NCBI GenBank assembly: GCA_900642245.1
Contig: CAAAJI010000429.1
Location: 1-15,389 of the forward strand
Length of the DNA: 15,389 nt
Reading direction: 5' to 3'
From: Fragilaria radians
Taxonomy: Eukaryota; Bacillariophyta; Fragilariophyceae; Fragilariales; Fragilariaceae
Below are positions 1-8,859 of the stretch, in pieces (the stretch's first letter is position 1; the number at the start of each line of letters is the position of its first letter). A program made the position numbers and the translations under genes. The notes below the pieces were generated by a model. The model did not search any database. It was given only the letters and a program-made list of their open reading frames with translations, and was not told the origin of the DNA.

Positions 1-930
1 ATTGTGCGCTTGTACATAGCTTCCAAATGGGATCAGACAATGTTTATTGTAATCCAAAGTCTCATGATGAATAATCATCCTGGGGCTATAGTAGGGAGAT
101 ATGCCATTGGCTGCTGGGAAAAAAATTAACTTTTTAGTGCTTTCCATAGCCAATATTTTAATCATGATGGCTGGTAATTGTGTGAAGTGTAATCTGTGAA
201 AGGTAGTATAAAATCTTTCTTTTATGACGCGTATGCTTCTCTCAATTTCAGGTACATGTTCCTGGGAACTAGCATAGTTCATTTTAACCTCATAGATGCT
301 TTCCAATTCCTGCATCAATGAACAATATTCATTGTCACAATGAATACTTTTAATCTTAAATCCTGCCATATTATAAACACGGAAAACATAGTCCAGTGCA
401 CTCCTGTAAGCCTTGGCAGTTTTATTTGGCACCCATTCTGTAGTTCTATACATAATGTTTCTTGACACAGTGGTTAGAAAGTATAAACCATTGATTTGCA
501 TCGTATCCATACATAAAATGACATCTTGTTGAGCTTGTATTAACTCTCTGGGCACTTCAATGTAATCTGATACAACTGGTACCGGTTTCTTCCATGTTGT
601 CTTCCCCTTAAGGCTCCCAATATCCGGGCCAAAAATACTCTCTGCAAGCTTAATGTCTTCCAATGAAATTGGATTGTTTTTGATAAAATTCATGGTGACC
701 ATAGTTTTAAAGTCTTTCAATGATGGAGTCCCAAGAGAATAATATAACTCTCTTGCCTTCTTAGCCCTTTGAAACTGCCTGTCAGTGTAGAACTTTCTAT
801 TCTCCTCCATTGTTGTAATGAATTGATAATTGTTGCTTTCTTCAAATGGATTATAAGCGTATAGACCAAAAGATGTTTTGCAAAAAGGAATTGATTTGTT
901 GAAGAAACGTGAGCCCAAAACACCTTCTTT
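1..930 (-). pseudogene. copia pol: pre-integrase and integrase core, runs off the left edge
   Basis: A second minus-strand frame is open from about 930 to base 1 without a stop and continues beyond the window. It begins with a pre-integrase segment (GLYAYNPFEE at about 845-875, then RQFQRAKKARELYY) and IFGPDIGSLKGKT at about 605-640. The integrase catalytic triad is visible: Asp in CMDTMQING (codon 505-507), Asp in HCDNEY (codon 334-336) and Glu in PEIERS (codon 241-243). About 30 residues separate the last two. The phrase IERSIRVIKER fits the conserved segment after the catalytic Glu. The frame is offset by one base from gag/protease, so expression would need frameshifting; no canonical slippery heptamer is present at the junction, and I take it as a mutation in this copy. 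Confidence 0.85.
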
Positions 931-2435
931 TCATCATCATATGTAATCTTACAAACCTTCTCGATTTGACTCATGCTTAGGATTTTTGTCAATCCTTTTT
1001 CATTAAAATATATTTCTCCAACATGGTTTGTATCTGCTATCATGTTGCACTTAAATGGTCCTCCATTAGTTGAAAGCATTAATGATTTATCTGCTTCTCG
1101 AATATTTGCAACCAACTTTGAGTTACAAAAGACATGTTCTGTAGATTGATTGTCCAATAAAATTAAAATTCGCATTTCAGTGATGTTTGTGAATTGAACA
1201 TGATACCCCTGCCATCCATTACTTTCTGGAATTGTAGCCACACTTGGAGTTTCAGCTGGTGCATTTTCGGTTCTACTTGATTGATTTGTTGTCACTGAGA
1301 CATTATCTGAAGTTTGTTGTGATGTATTCACAAATTCTTTTCCTGTATTCATATACCATTTTGATTTAGATTGATTCTTGTGAGGACAACTAGGAGACAT
1401 GTGCTCTGATGAGCCACAACAGTAGCACTTTCCTTCTAACTGGGCGAAAGACAGACTGGGTATCTGTTGATGTTCATGGCCTTCTGAAGTATTATTCCTT
1501 TTATGATTGTTTTGGTTATTGCTCTGATTGTATCCAGGATCAAATTTATGATTGCTTAGAACATTTATTGCTTCTGCCATTGACTTTGGGTACTGATCAT
1601 TACCCAATGAGTATTGTGTGTTCAATCCACTTAGAATACTTCCATATTTTTTTCGATCACTCTGTTCAAGATATAAATAGGCAGCATATTGTTCAAATGC
1701 CATCTCTGCAAGATAAGTATAGTTATCTTCTTTATCAGAAATATATCCATTCATTTGAGTTATAAATTTTTTCAAAATAACCGGACCTCCTAGATGTGAT
1801 TCCAGCACATCCTTTGCCACTTTAAACCTCTTTGTGTAATCTTGAAGGGATTCTCCTTCCTTCTGTCGCGTGGATGAAAAGACTCTAAATGCATCCATCA
1901 TGATAACCATTGGATATTTTTTGTCTTGAAAGTTTAATGCATGTTCTTTAATTGCACACAACAACTTAATTGGATTGTTTACAATGTCCTTCTCATAATC
2001 CTGGCGCGACTCAATCTTCTGTTGCATGGCCTTTGAGCATTGGTCCCACGAAAATGCATATGCCTTGGACATATTCATCAGGTATGTATGTTCTTGCTTA
2101 ACATAGACATCAAACAAAGTTTTGAACTCAAGTCTAAACTGTTCATTTTCTAAAGCTTTGACATTCTCATCCTTGCTCTGACTTGACTGCAATGTTGGCT
2201 TGAATGGGGATAAATCGACATGTTGGAGTTGATCCAGTGCTGTCGCGATATCGTTACCATAAGTGTAGGTTTTCTTGATCTGATTGATCAAATAAGATGT
2301 AGTTGCTTCATAATCAGAAGCTTGTTTAGCAGGTCCAAGGTAGTATTGATAATCTTGCAGGGTCTTCTTGATGATTCCTTTTGATTGGGAAGTATTGGAA
2401 TCATGTCGTCCACTTCTACCTCTCCCTCTCGACAA
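717..2435 (-). pseudogene. copia gag plus protease reading frame (frameshifted)
   Basis: This open frame of about 572 codons encodes the nucleocapsid/gag part and the protease of the copia element. Counting from 2435, residues 2-10 are Arg/Gly-rich, residues about 20-300 form a helical gag-like region, and a CX2CX4HX4C zinc knuckle sits at C337, C340, H345 and C350 (about 1388-1427). The likely protease Asp is D428 in LLDNQST (codon at 1152-1154). Homology-like sequence continues into the pre-integrase segment to about 925. The last 65-70 codons, down to the stop at 717, are out of frame with the true pol sequence and are a frameshift artefact. The frame begins at TTG; an in-frame TGA lies seven codons upstream and no ATG lies between, so either ATG was mutated to TTG or translation starts unusually. 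Confidence 0.85.
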
Positions 2436-2494
2436 ATTTCCTCGCGATCCCCGTCACGACCTTGTGTATTTCAACCACTCATTGTTAATCAATG

Positions 2495-2593
2495 ATATTT
2501 TAGTCTAGAATGTTGAAATTACTTTGTCGAAAGTAAAAAGAATCCTTCAAATCACTTGTTTGCTACTAGGTCTTAGATTCTAGACTAAAATAT
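2495..2593 (-). repeat. 17-nt perfect inverted repeat joining LTR interior to the primer-binding-site position
   Basis: ATATTTTAGTCTAGAAT at 2495-2511 is the exact reverse complement of ATTCTAGACTAAAATAT at 2577-2593, with a 65-nt spacer. In the element's sense, the downstream arm begins at the last base of the candidate LTR and fills the place of the primer-binding site. The upstream arm lies inside the LTR, 103 bp from its 5' end, where the transcript might start. I do not recognise the downstream arm as complementary to the usual initiator-Met tRNA end. This is the geometry of a self-primed element such as Tf1. The arms could instead form an RNA stem, or be the ends of a tiny 99-bp MITE; a TA occurs just inside each outer end. 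Confidence 0.6.
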
Positions 2594-2696
2594 GATTCTT
2601 CGCCTCGTCCGACTCGCAGAGCCTTTTTTTCTCTTTTCTTCTTTCTTCCTTACTTGTATGACGAGTATCACTAAAAATAACTAAATTACTGCAACA
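2511..2696 (-). repeat. candidate 5' LTR of the copia element (186 bp)
   Basis: On the forward strand the segment begins TGTTGAAATTAC and ends ATTACTGCAACA, so it has TG..CA ends and 5-bp terminal inverted repeats TGTTG/CAACA, as expected for an LTR. It ends 75 bp before the gag frame, a normal leader length. In the element's sense it starts with an AT-rich stretch (TTATTTTTAG at 2671-2680), passes a purine-rich tract (2618-2655) and ends AATTTCAACA. The outer border (2696) rests only on the matching termini. The 3' LTR is outside the window, so the borders are provisional. Confidence 0.6.
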
Positions 2697-3589
2697 GTTG
2701 GTACCTGATAATCCCATGTAACGTTCCTCTGTAAAGATGAAATTACTATGTTTCCAATTTGTATTCTTGTTGCATTCCAACTTCTCAGCTGTATTGAGAA
2801 AGATGCTAGTTGTGGAAAAAACGAAAATTAGATTACATGGAGCAGAATTGGCAGGCATACCTCATTGTGTTCTTAATATTCGTTGAGTACTATCTGGACA
2901 ACAGAAAGATGTTAACGCTTATAAAATGGCAAAGAGCATTTTAAAGAACAGGAGCTTTCATGGATTGTTTATCCCTCGTTTAGGTGATTTTGAGAAGGCA
3001 GATATGATGTTGACGCCGTGATTTATCACAGGAAATTCGTCCTTCTATGCATTTAGACACCATTTAGTTCACCAAAAATGATGAAGAGTTAAGTTAATGA
3101 GCCCTTATCCTATGGATACAGAAAAGAATTTCAGGACGATCAAATTGAATCTGATGTTTGAAGGGGAAAGCATCATCTACTTTAGGAGATAACAGCAGTA
3201 GACAATTTGAAACCGGAAAAAGGAGACAGATGCATCATCTCATCTCTTACTGTGTGCGCGAAGTTGCGAGAAATAAAGACTAGTGTCTTGTAAGCCCTAT
3301 CATGTTACGTATGACCTAATATCTTTCTCCTAGGAAAATACTTAAGGTTAATATCGTTTTCTAACCTTAGAAAGTGAGTGTACTTCTTTATATAATAGTA
3401 TTTTAAAGTTTTGTCAAAGACATGCGATTTTTATCTAAATATTAGGGATCTATGCTTGGAATTGTCTCATATTTGAAAACGAGAAAACAACAACCATTAT
3501 TAAGTCAAGTTGTTGTCCTTTTTGATTTGCTAATACCCAGTATCTTAATTGAATAAATTTGCATGGACTGATAGAGCTGGACGTCTCCG
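2697..3589. other. non-coding stretch between copia element and gypsy relic
   Basis: No convincing gene is visible on either strand; open frames are short and without recognisable motifs. A small hairpin AAGGTTA/TAACCTT occurs at 3344-3368, and a TATATAAAG-like word lies on the minus strand near 3390. The stretch may include the eroded 3' end of the gypsy integrase and its LTR, but I cannot show this. Confidence 0.5.
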
Positions 3590-4770
3590 AAATAAAGTCT
3601 ATTGAAGCAATCAATTGATGGATTAATTCAATGTGAGACCGCAGATAGTGAACCGAAGAGGTATTGTGAAACTGATCTTGCGTAGCTGTAACCAACTTAT
3701 TTGTTGCTTGAAATATTTCACAGCATCCAGTACTACAACCAATGATGGTGAGTGTCTGCAAAGTACGGACTTAACTTTATTTTAAGGTAGCAAAGAAGCC
3801 ATTTAAATCCACACAAACAGTGTCCAAAGGATCAGGTTGTGCCTTTTTGGATGGAATAAACCATACTTCTTTCATTCTTATTTAGATAGTTGTCATACTG
3901 GACATACACCGGGCAGTTTAGCCACATCCTAGGCCAAGCCGGGCCAAATTCCTGCGTCGGACCGTGTGTTCCATTCTGGTTTGCCTTTAAGTTAAGATGC
4001 ATTTATGATACCTAAAGAAAAATGCATACTTAAAAGGCTGACATTTCCCCGAGTCCTCTCGTTTTTAGCTGTTGAATTGGATGAGCTAAGGCTATGTTCA
4101 GTGGGAACACTAAATTAGATGAGTCTAAAGTCCATGTGGACTAGCAAAGCTTTTGCAACTATATCTTTTGGGAAATGTTGTGTCATGGTTTTGGAGCCAT
4201 TTTGATAGATATCAGTTAGGATGCCTAATAAATCACTTCTGTGGATTCATACATTCCAGCAATAGTTAAATAGGCCAATGATTTGGTGGAATCCCTTCCT
4301 TAGGTTAAGTGGCTTCCTGATAAATAATGCGTTCACTCTGTTGTGCACTGGTTAGATTTCTTTGTGGGAAATTTAGAATCCTATGTATTCAATATCACTG
4401 GCAAGGAATTGGATTTTTCAAATTGGCACACATTCCTGTTTCAGAAAGTCTGGCAAGTACTATTTCTATCTCAAAGAAAGGATTCTTGAAGTCTTTATTT
4501 CTTCTGACCCTTAAGGCATCTTTAAGTCCACAAGTATGATCCCTCAAGTGAACTAATCATATCTCCCATTTTTGGATTAGGGAATAGGTAGCATTTTAAA
4601 AGACTACCATCTTTCTTAAGTCTGATTCTTAAGATATGGTTCCACCTTTTTTCGGGTTTCTAGACAAAGCCCATTCTGAGCTATAGCCCTCCTCACGGGC
4701 GCCAATCTCAACTAAGCTGCCAATTTCTATCCTCAATTGTCGTTCCAGACTTTAGGCACCATGTAGAGCC
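3590..4770 (-). mobile_element. decayed Ty3/gypsy retrotransposon pol relic (RT and integrase pieces)
   Basis: Minus-strand translation in shifting frames gives a colinear series of Ty3/gypsy pol motifs. In sense order: an RT entry segment with SSEWALS and PKKGGT (about 4635-4690); FPNPKMGDMISSLEG (about 4538-4590); EIVLARLSETGM (about 4430-4480); DIEYIGF (about 4376-4400); HNRVNALFIRKP and IIGLFNYC of the RT/RNase H junction (about 4262-4365); IHRSDLLGILTD (about 4211-4250). An integrase piece follows with PLDTVCVDLNGF, including a candidate catalytic Asp (about 3797-3833), and IIGCSTGCCEIFQATNK (about 3700-3752). Several in-frame stops and frame jumps interrupt it, so it is a fossil. The interval between SSLEG and EIVLARL is far too short to hold the palm and its YxDD site. 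Assignment is by remembered motif patterns, not by search. Confidence 0.75.
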
Positions 4771-5583
4771 TTGTAATGAAGGGTTTACAATTGGTGTTTG
4801 AGAGTCCTCTGGAACCAATTTGGATTTTCGCTTGCGTTCCGTCATGTCTGTGCTTGTGCACCATTGCCCTTAAGAACTCTGAATCCATGACTTGGGCTAA
4901 AACATTGCCTATCTACCACATTAACGGCCACACTTTTACAAAGTATGTTCGGAGGTAACATACTTCATTTGGGTACATTCAATAAGTCATTCAACATGAA
5001 AACAGCTATGAAGGTCATAACATTCTCAACAGATCAGGTCTTCTTCATCAGATTATCACAATACATCCTAAATAAGTATAAGGAGTCAGCAATAAGAAGA
5101 AAAAGTACTATAGATGAGTGAAAAAATCTCGAAAAGTCCAATTTTAATCGGAAGATTTTCATGTGTCTTCCCTTGAAATTTCAATCGTAAACCAAATACT
5201 GCATCGTAGCTCCAATTCTCAACGGATTTTAATTTTTAGACTCGGAGTACAAGACTATGTCTAGGGAAAAAATGGTTAGGCAATAGATTCGATGCAAATA
5301 AAGCGTTAAGGGCGTTAACAATCATCCTATTTTAAAATTATTTGCTTTTTTCTAACGTGAAGAGATATCTTCATCTTTTAGCCGCAAGACTCCTAGTCTA
5401 TTTATTGCAAACTCGAAAAAGAATCAACATTATTCAGTAGTCACCACTTTTGACAACACAGCCGACACTGAGTAACTAATTCACCATAAGAGGTTCAAGG
5501 GAAAAGTAATAAACATACCCTACGGCGTGTTCAGATATTCATATTCGAAAATCCAAATTTCCACCTCAATTCGCACGGTGGAC
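4771..5583. other. spacer upstream of the first secreted-protein gene
   Basis: The left part (about 4771-4980) may still belong to the gypsy relic on the minus strand but has no motif I can name. The rest, AT-rich, must contain the promoter of the gene starting at 5584. I see no clear TATA box. A small imperfect palindrome GAAGAGATATCTTC lies near 5360-5375. Confidence 0.4.
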
Positions 5584-6463
5584 ATGGTCAGACACTCCTC
5601 GATTATCAATCATGTTATGATTTTCTTATCACTTATTTTAGCTTTGTCTGTTACTGAGTCTAAAAAAGTTGGAAAAGATATCTTCTCTTGTTCGCCGAAA
5701 TCATTCACCTTTAGCCTCGACTTCGACGGTCAGTGCCCAGGAAATATCCCATCGCGTCTAGGAATCGATGGCACAGACTGCTTCTTTATTCGAGATCCGA
5801 AAAATACCTCACCACTTGTGGCTGTCAAATCGATTCAAATAATCGAAGTGAACCTAGATTTATTCAATCTTTCCGTTGAAAATTTAAATGGAGATTTTGA
5901 AGATGGCTTCTCTTGGAAATACGATTCCGTGACAGCAGGGGAACTATCCGATAAACGAGAAGTACCTGGAGGCATTCAGCTGAATATTCGTGGTCTTGAC
6001 AGGGATGGTAACGTGATCACAAATTCAGTAATAATAGATTATTCGAATAAGGAAGATGCACATCAATTTCTAGAAGTCGGAGACAAAATCGGCTGGATAG
6101 TCATTGTAAGTCAAGCTTCTTCCTGTACGCATTACATCAAAATGAATAAAATCCATACTAAAAATATTTTCTTGGAGCTAGAAAGACTTGTCCCCCCCTC
6201 GTAAAGACTATTGTCCATTTGTCTCGGAAGATTCTGCACCGAGTTATCCGACCACACAAGCACCAGCAACAATGGCTCCCATCATCACGCAGCCGACATC
6301 GAAGAATCCAGGTATCTCTAACGCTCCAATAGCCTCTAAGCCCTCAACATCATTAGACTCCGGAGGAAACGGTCGCGGAAAAAAGGCCAGCGGATTAAAG
6401 CAAAAGAAATCGAGATCTCGTAGTATGAAGGAGAAACCAAACAAGTCGAAATCAATCAGTTAA
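5584..6463 (+). CDS. secreted four-cysteine protein with Thr/Pro linker and cationic tail (paralogue 1)
   Basis: Two exons, 5584-6105 and 6182-6463, give a 267-residue protein. The ATG at 5584 is chosen because it puts a classic signal peptide first: basic start, hydrophobic core at residues 11-23, cleavage expected near 22-26. The frame is open further upstream but has no ATG there. Residues about 29-185 form a globular domain with cysteines C36, C51, C66 and C185, the motifs GIDGTDCFFI, LNGDFEDGFSW, PGGIQLNIRG and TNSVIIDYSN, and two NxS sequons. Residues about 190-225 are Thr/Pro/Ser-rich. Residues about 230-267 are strongly basic, with GRGKK and KQKKSRSRS. No transmembrane or GPI signal is seen at the C-terminus. 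The layout suggests an extracellular, cell-wall or silica-associated protein that binds polyanions; I do not recognise the family. The domain is roughly 60 percent identical by eye to the gene at 8860. Confidence 0.85.
6106..6181 (+). other. phase-0 intron of paralogue 1 (76 bp)
   Basis: The donor is GTAAGT after IGWIVI and the acceptor is GCTAG before AAAGACTTG. Removing it joins the domain to KDLSPPRKDYCPFV, which matches MDLAPARAEYCPVV of the second paralogue without a gap. Its length is not a multiple of three, and reading through adds a stop (TAA at 6202), so splicing is required. Confidence 0.82.
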
Positions 6464-8859
6464 AGAAAAGAAAGGTCCGAAATGCTTTGAATCCTGAGAT
6501 ATATCAATTGATGTCGTCCAGTTGCTAATGTAGATTAGTAATATTTTAAATAGGAAAGTGCAACTCCTTGTCGTTTCATGATGGGTGCAAGGTCTCATAA
6601 ACCCCATGTCATAAATATGTCTTCCGTTCCATTAAGCTCATATTTACTTCAGAAATGTTAAAAATCAACATTAATCGCATTTTTGGCAGTTTTTCAAGCC
6701 AAAATTAAACGTCTTGCAAGCAACTATGAACCTAGTGTCACCTTCAACGGCTTGCTTCAAAGTTTGCAGCTACTTGTTTATGGCCTTACGTTTTTATCTT
6801 AGATTTGACACTATGAAATTAATGTCCTATTTCTTGAAGTAAACAATAGCTTCATTTGTATTGATTTCTTGCTATCGAAATGGCCATTGAAAAATCCAAT
6901 GAGGAAATGCCTTCCATCTTGCCATGTTCATACTTATGTATACTAACAATATTATTTATCGACATCAACTCTAGAATGTAGCTTAGATAATGGGGTTGTC
7001 TCAAATTCGTTAAGTTATCTGTGTAGGCTAGATTCTTCATCCTTTCACATGTTGTTATCCAGCAAATACCAAGCTTGTTTATAAAACCGGTAAGTTGCGC
7101 TGTAGGCTGGGACACATGTTTGATTCCCGGCATTATTTTTCTCTTCGTCTTTCAATTGTTTTCCCAAAATGTCTGCACCTACTAGGATCGCCAAAGTCTG
7201 GCGCCACCTGAATGATGATATTCTTCACTATGGCATCACGAAATTGAAGGAACTACTTTCCTTTGTATCAGTGAAAGGATGTTGAAGTCTAGCATCTCCC
7301 CTGTCAACGCTGCAGTTCCAACACAAACTTAAAATTGCACAAGAAATTGTGTGATGCTAAATTGTGATCAATATTGATCGGGAGGGTTATAACATGGTTT
7401 AGAGGACAAAATAAAAATCTAGGTCATGGGTCTTTTTATTCAACTCTTGCAAAGAGTTGGAGTGTAGCGAGATTCAACATACTAACAAAGATAATATTTC
7501 CAAAATTGTTTTGTTAGACTTAAGAAGTATTACACATACTTTCCATTTACAAGTAATTATTAATCATCACTAAAGTTTGCTGGAGAAATATTATGCATTA
7601 TCATCCTAATTTTTAAGTTGGTATGAAAAGGAGAGTAGAACAAGGGACGTAATTGTCTGTAAGAGAAGTGAAAACTCATAATATATACTAGTTTGTCATG
7701 ACAGCAAGGGATGCCTCCAGTATCGGGGGTAGTCGTAAACGCTGGCATTTTCAGTTTTCAATAAAAGATTTTTTAATGGAAGTTACTAGAAAAAATCACG
7801 AAGTAGAGCCTTTTAAACTCACAAACAACCACCAAACAATTGATTAAAATCTTCCATCCATCTGTGAAAATAAAATATGCTAGGAATACTTGCACGACGA
7901 GATATCATATCTGAATGTACTTAATGCAATTGTACTAAAAGAAAAAAAACTGTACAAAGCTGGTTCCCAATAAGTCTCATTACCCATAGTCTTACTTCTA
8001 CATTCAAATAACGATATTAAATTATTCATACTCTAGTGCATGCTACTCATGGGAATCAGAATCGCTACTGATGGCTTGAAAAATGTCTCATCAAGTCTTT
8101 TCAAATTAGGACCTGTAAGGAGACTTCTTCGCAATTCAAATATATTACAGATCTTTTTCAGCACAATTTGATTTTATCTTCAAAAATCCCTAGTTTTCCT
8201 GTAACTCCAAACTTTAAAAAAACTTGTAGACATCTTTTTGGACTTTGATTCATGCTGAAGTTCAATATTGGAAAGCCTTCTTTTCTTAGTTTAATATAGT
8301 ATTGCTTTATTTGATATTTATGATTTTTTCGCTATATTCCGTACGTGCTGTGCATTTACTCCATGTCATGTTTGACAATGAATTAAATTTTTGTAACTTC
8401 TATCTTCATGGTGTTTTTTAGTCAATCTTTAGGGGTTAAATATGAGGGCAGAGTGATGCGATGAGTGTAGGAATTTGGATTCGTAACTTTCGCTCATAAA
8501 TTTTGGATTCACAACAAATCCTGTTTCAAATGGAATTTTAATCATGAACCCACAAGCGTTGAGACCGTTATCTTTTCCATGGGGATTTCCATATCCCCTT
8601 ACCTCAGTGTTTACGCACCTATTTTTCGCTCACCAGGTGATAATTCGTTATTCTGGTCACAATTTTGTCGAACACATCAAAGGAACAATCTTTAACGAAA
8701 TTTAAGTCGTTTACCAACAAGAAGATACAATGATCTACATTTCAAATCGGAAAGGGTTTAATAGAGTGATTTGAGGGCAAGAATTATATCAAGTCCTTTG
8801 AATTGGCATTCGATTCACACAATATATAGGAAGGAGGAAAACGAACAAAAGCGAGAGCA
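6464..8859. other. 2.4-kb spacer between the two paralogues
   Basis: No convincing gene is visible; open frames are under 95 codons and lack motifs. I found no degraded third copy of the secreted-protein domain. Short perfect hairpins occur at 7441-7459 (CAACTCTT/AAGAGTTG) and 8581-8598 (GGGGAT/ATCCCC). Minus-strand sequence at about 7180-7215 reads QVAPDFGDP, faintly like a copia RT phrase, but nothing around it supports a relic. The right end must hold the promoter of the gene at 8860. Confidence 0.5.
8823..8828 (+). promoter_or_regulatory. possible TATA box before paralogue 2
   Basis: TATATA lies 32 bp before the ATG at 8860. If functional, it would leave almost no 5' leader, so it may be only AT-rich sequence or the true start may be the ATG at 8863 or 8869. 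An AG-rich tract (8829-8858) separates it from the ATG. Confidence 0.25.

Larger units (their letters stand above)
1..2696 (-). mobile_element. Ty1/copia LTR retrotransposon, 5' portion (diatom CoDi-like)
   Basis: Read on the minus strand, the order is candidate LTR, short leader, gag with a CCHC zinc knuckle, an aspartic-protease-like motif, a pre-integrase segment, then an integrase core with D, D and E residues. Integrase directly after protease and before any reverse transcriptase is the Ty1/copia order. RT, RNase H and the 3' LTR lie beyond the left edge, so target-site duplication and LTR identity cannot be checked here. The protease context DNQST and the pre-integrase phrase IFGPDIGSLKGKT resemble diatom CoDi polyproteins as I remember them. 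One frameshift near 925 and the lack of an ATG for gag suggest this copy is no longer autonomous, but the frames are otherwise long and open, so the insertion is fairly young. Confidence 0.9.

Noticed and set aside
1409..1765. 118-codon plus-strand frame
   Set aside because: Antisense to the copia gag.
5527..5583. Upstream extension of paralogue 1 beginning at GTG
   Set aside because: No ATG in the extension; the ATG at 5584 gives a proper signal peptide at the N-terminus.
6852..7133. 93-codon minus-strand frame
   Set aside because: No recognisable domain or neighbouring exon; length is not unusual for AT-rich spacer.
7070..7140. tRNA- or SINE-like sequence with a B-box-like GTTTGATTCC and a following T run
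   Set aside because: No matching T-stem, A box or acceptor stem could be built.
7130..7290. Possible copia RT relic on the minus strand (QVAPDFGDP)
   Set aside because: One short phrase only; flanking translation shows no further RT motif in order.
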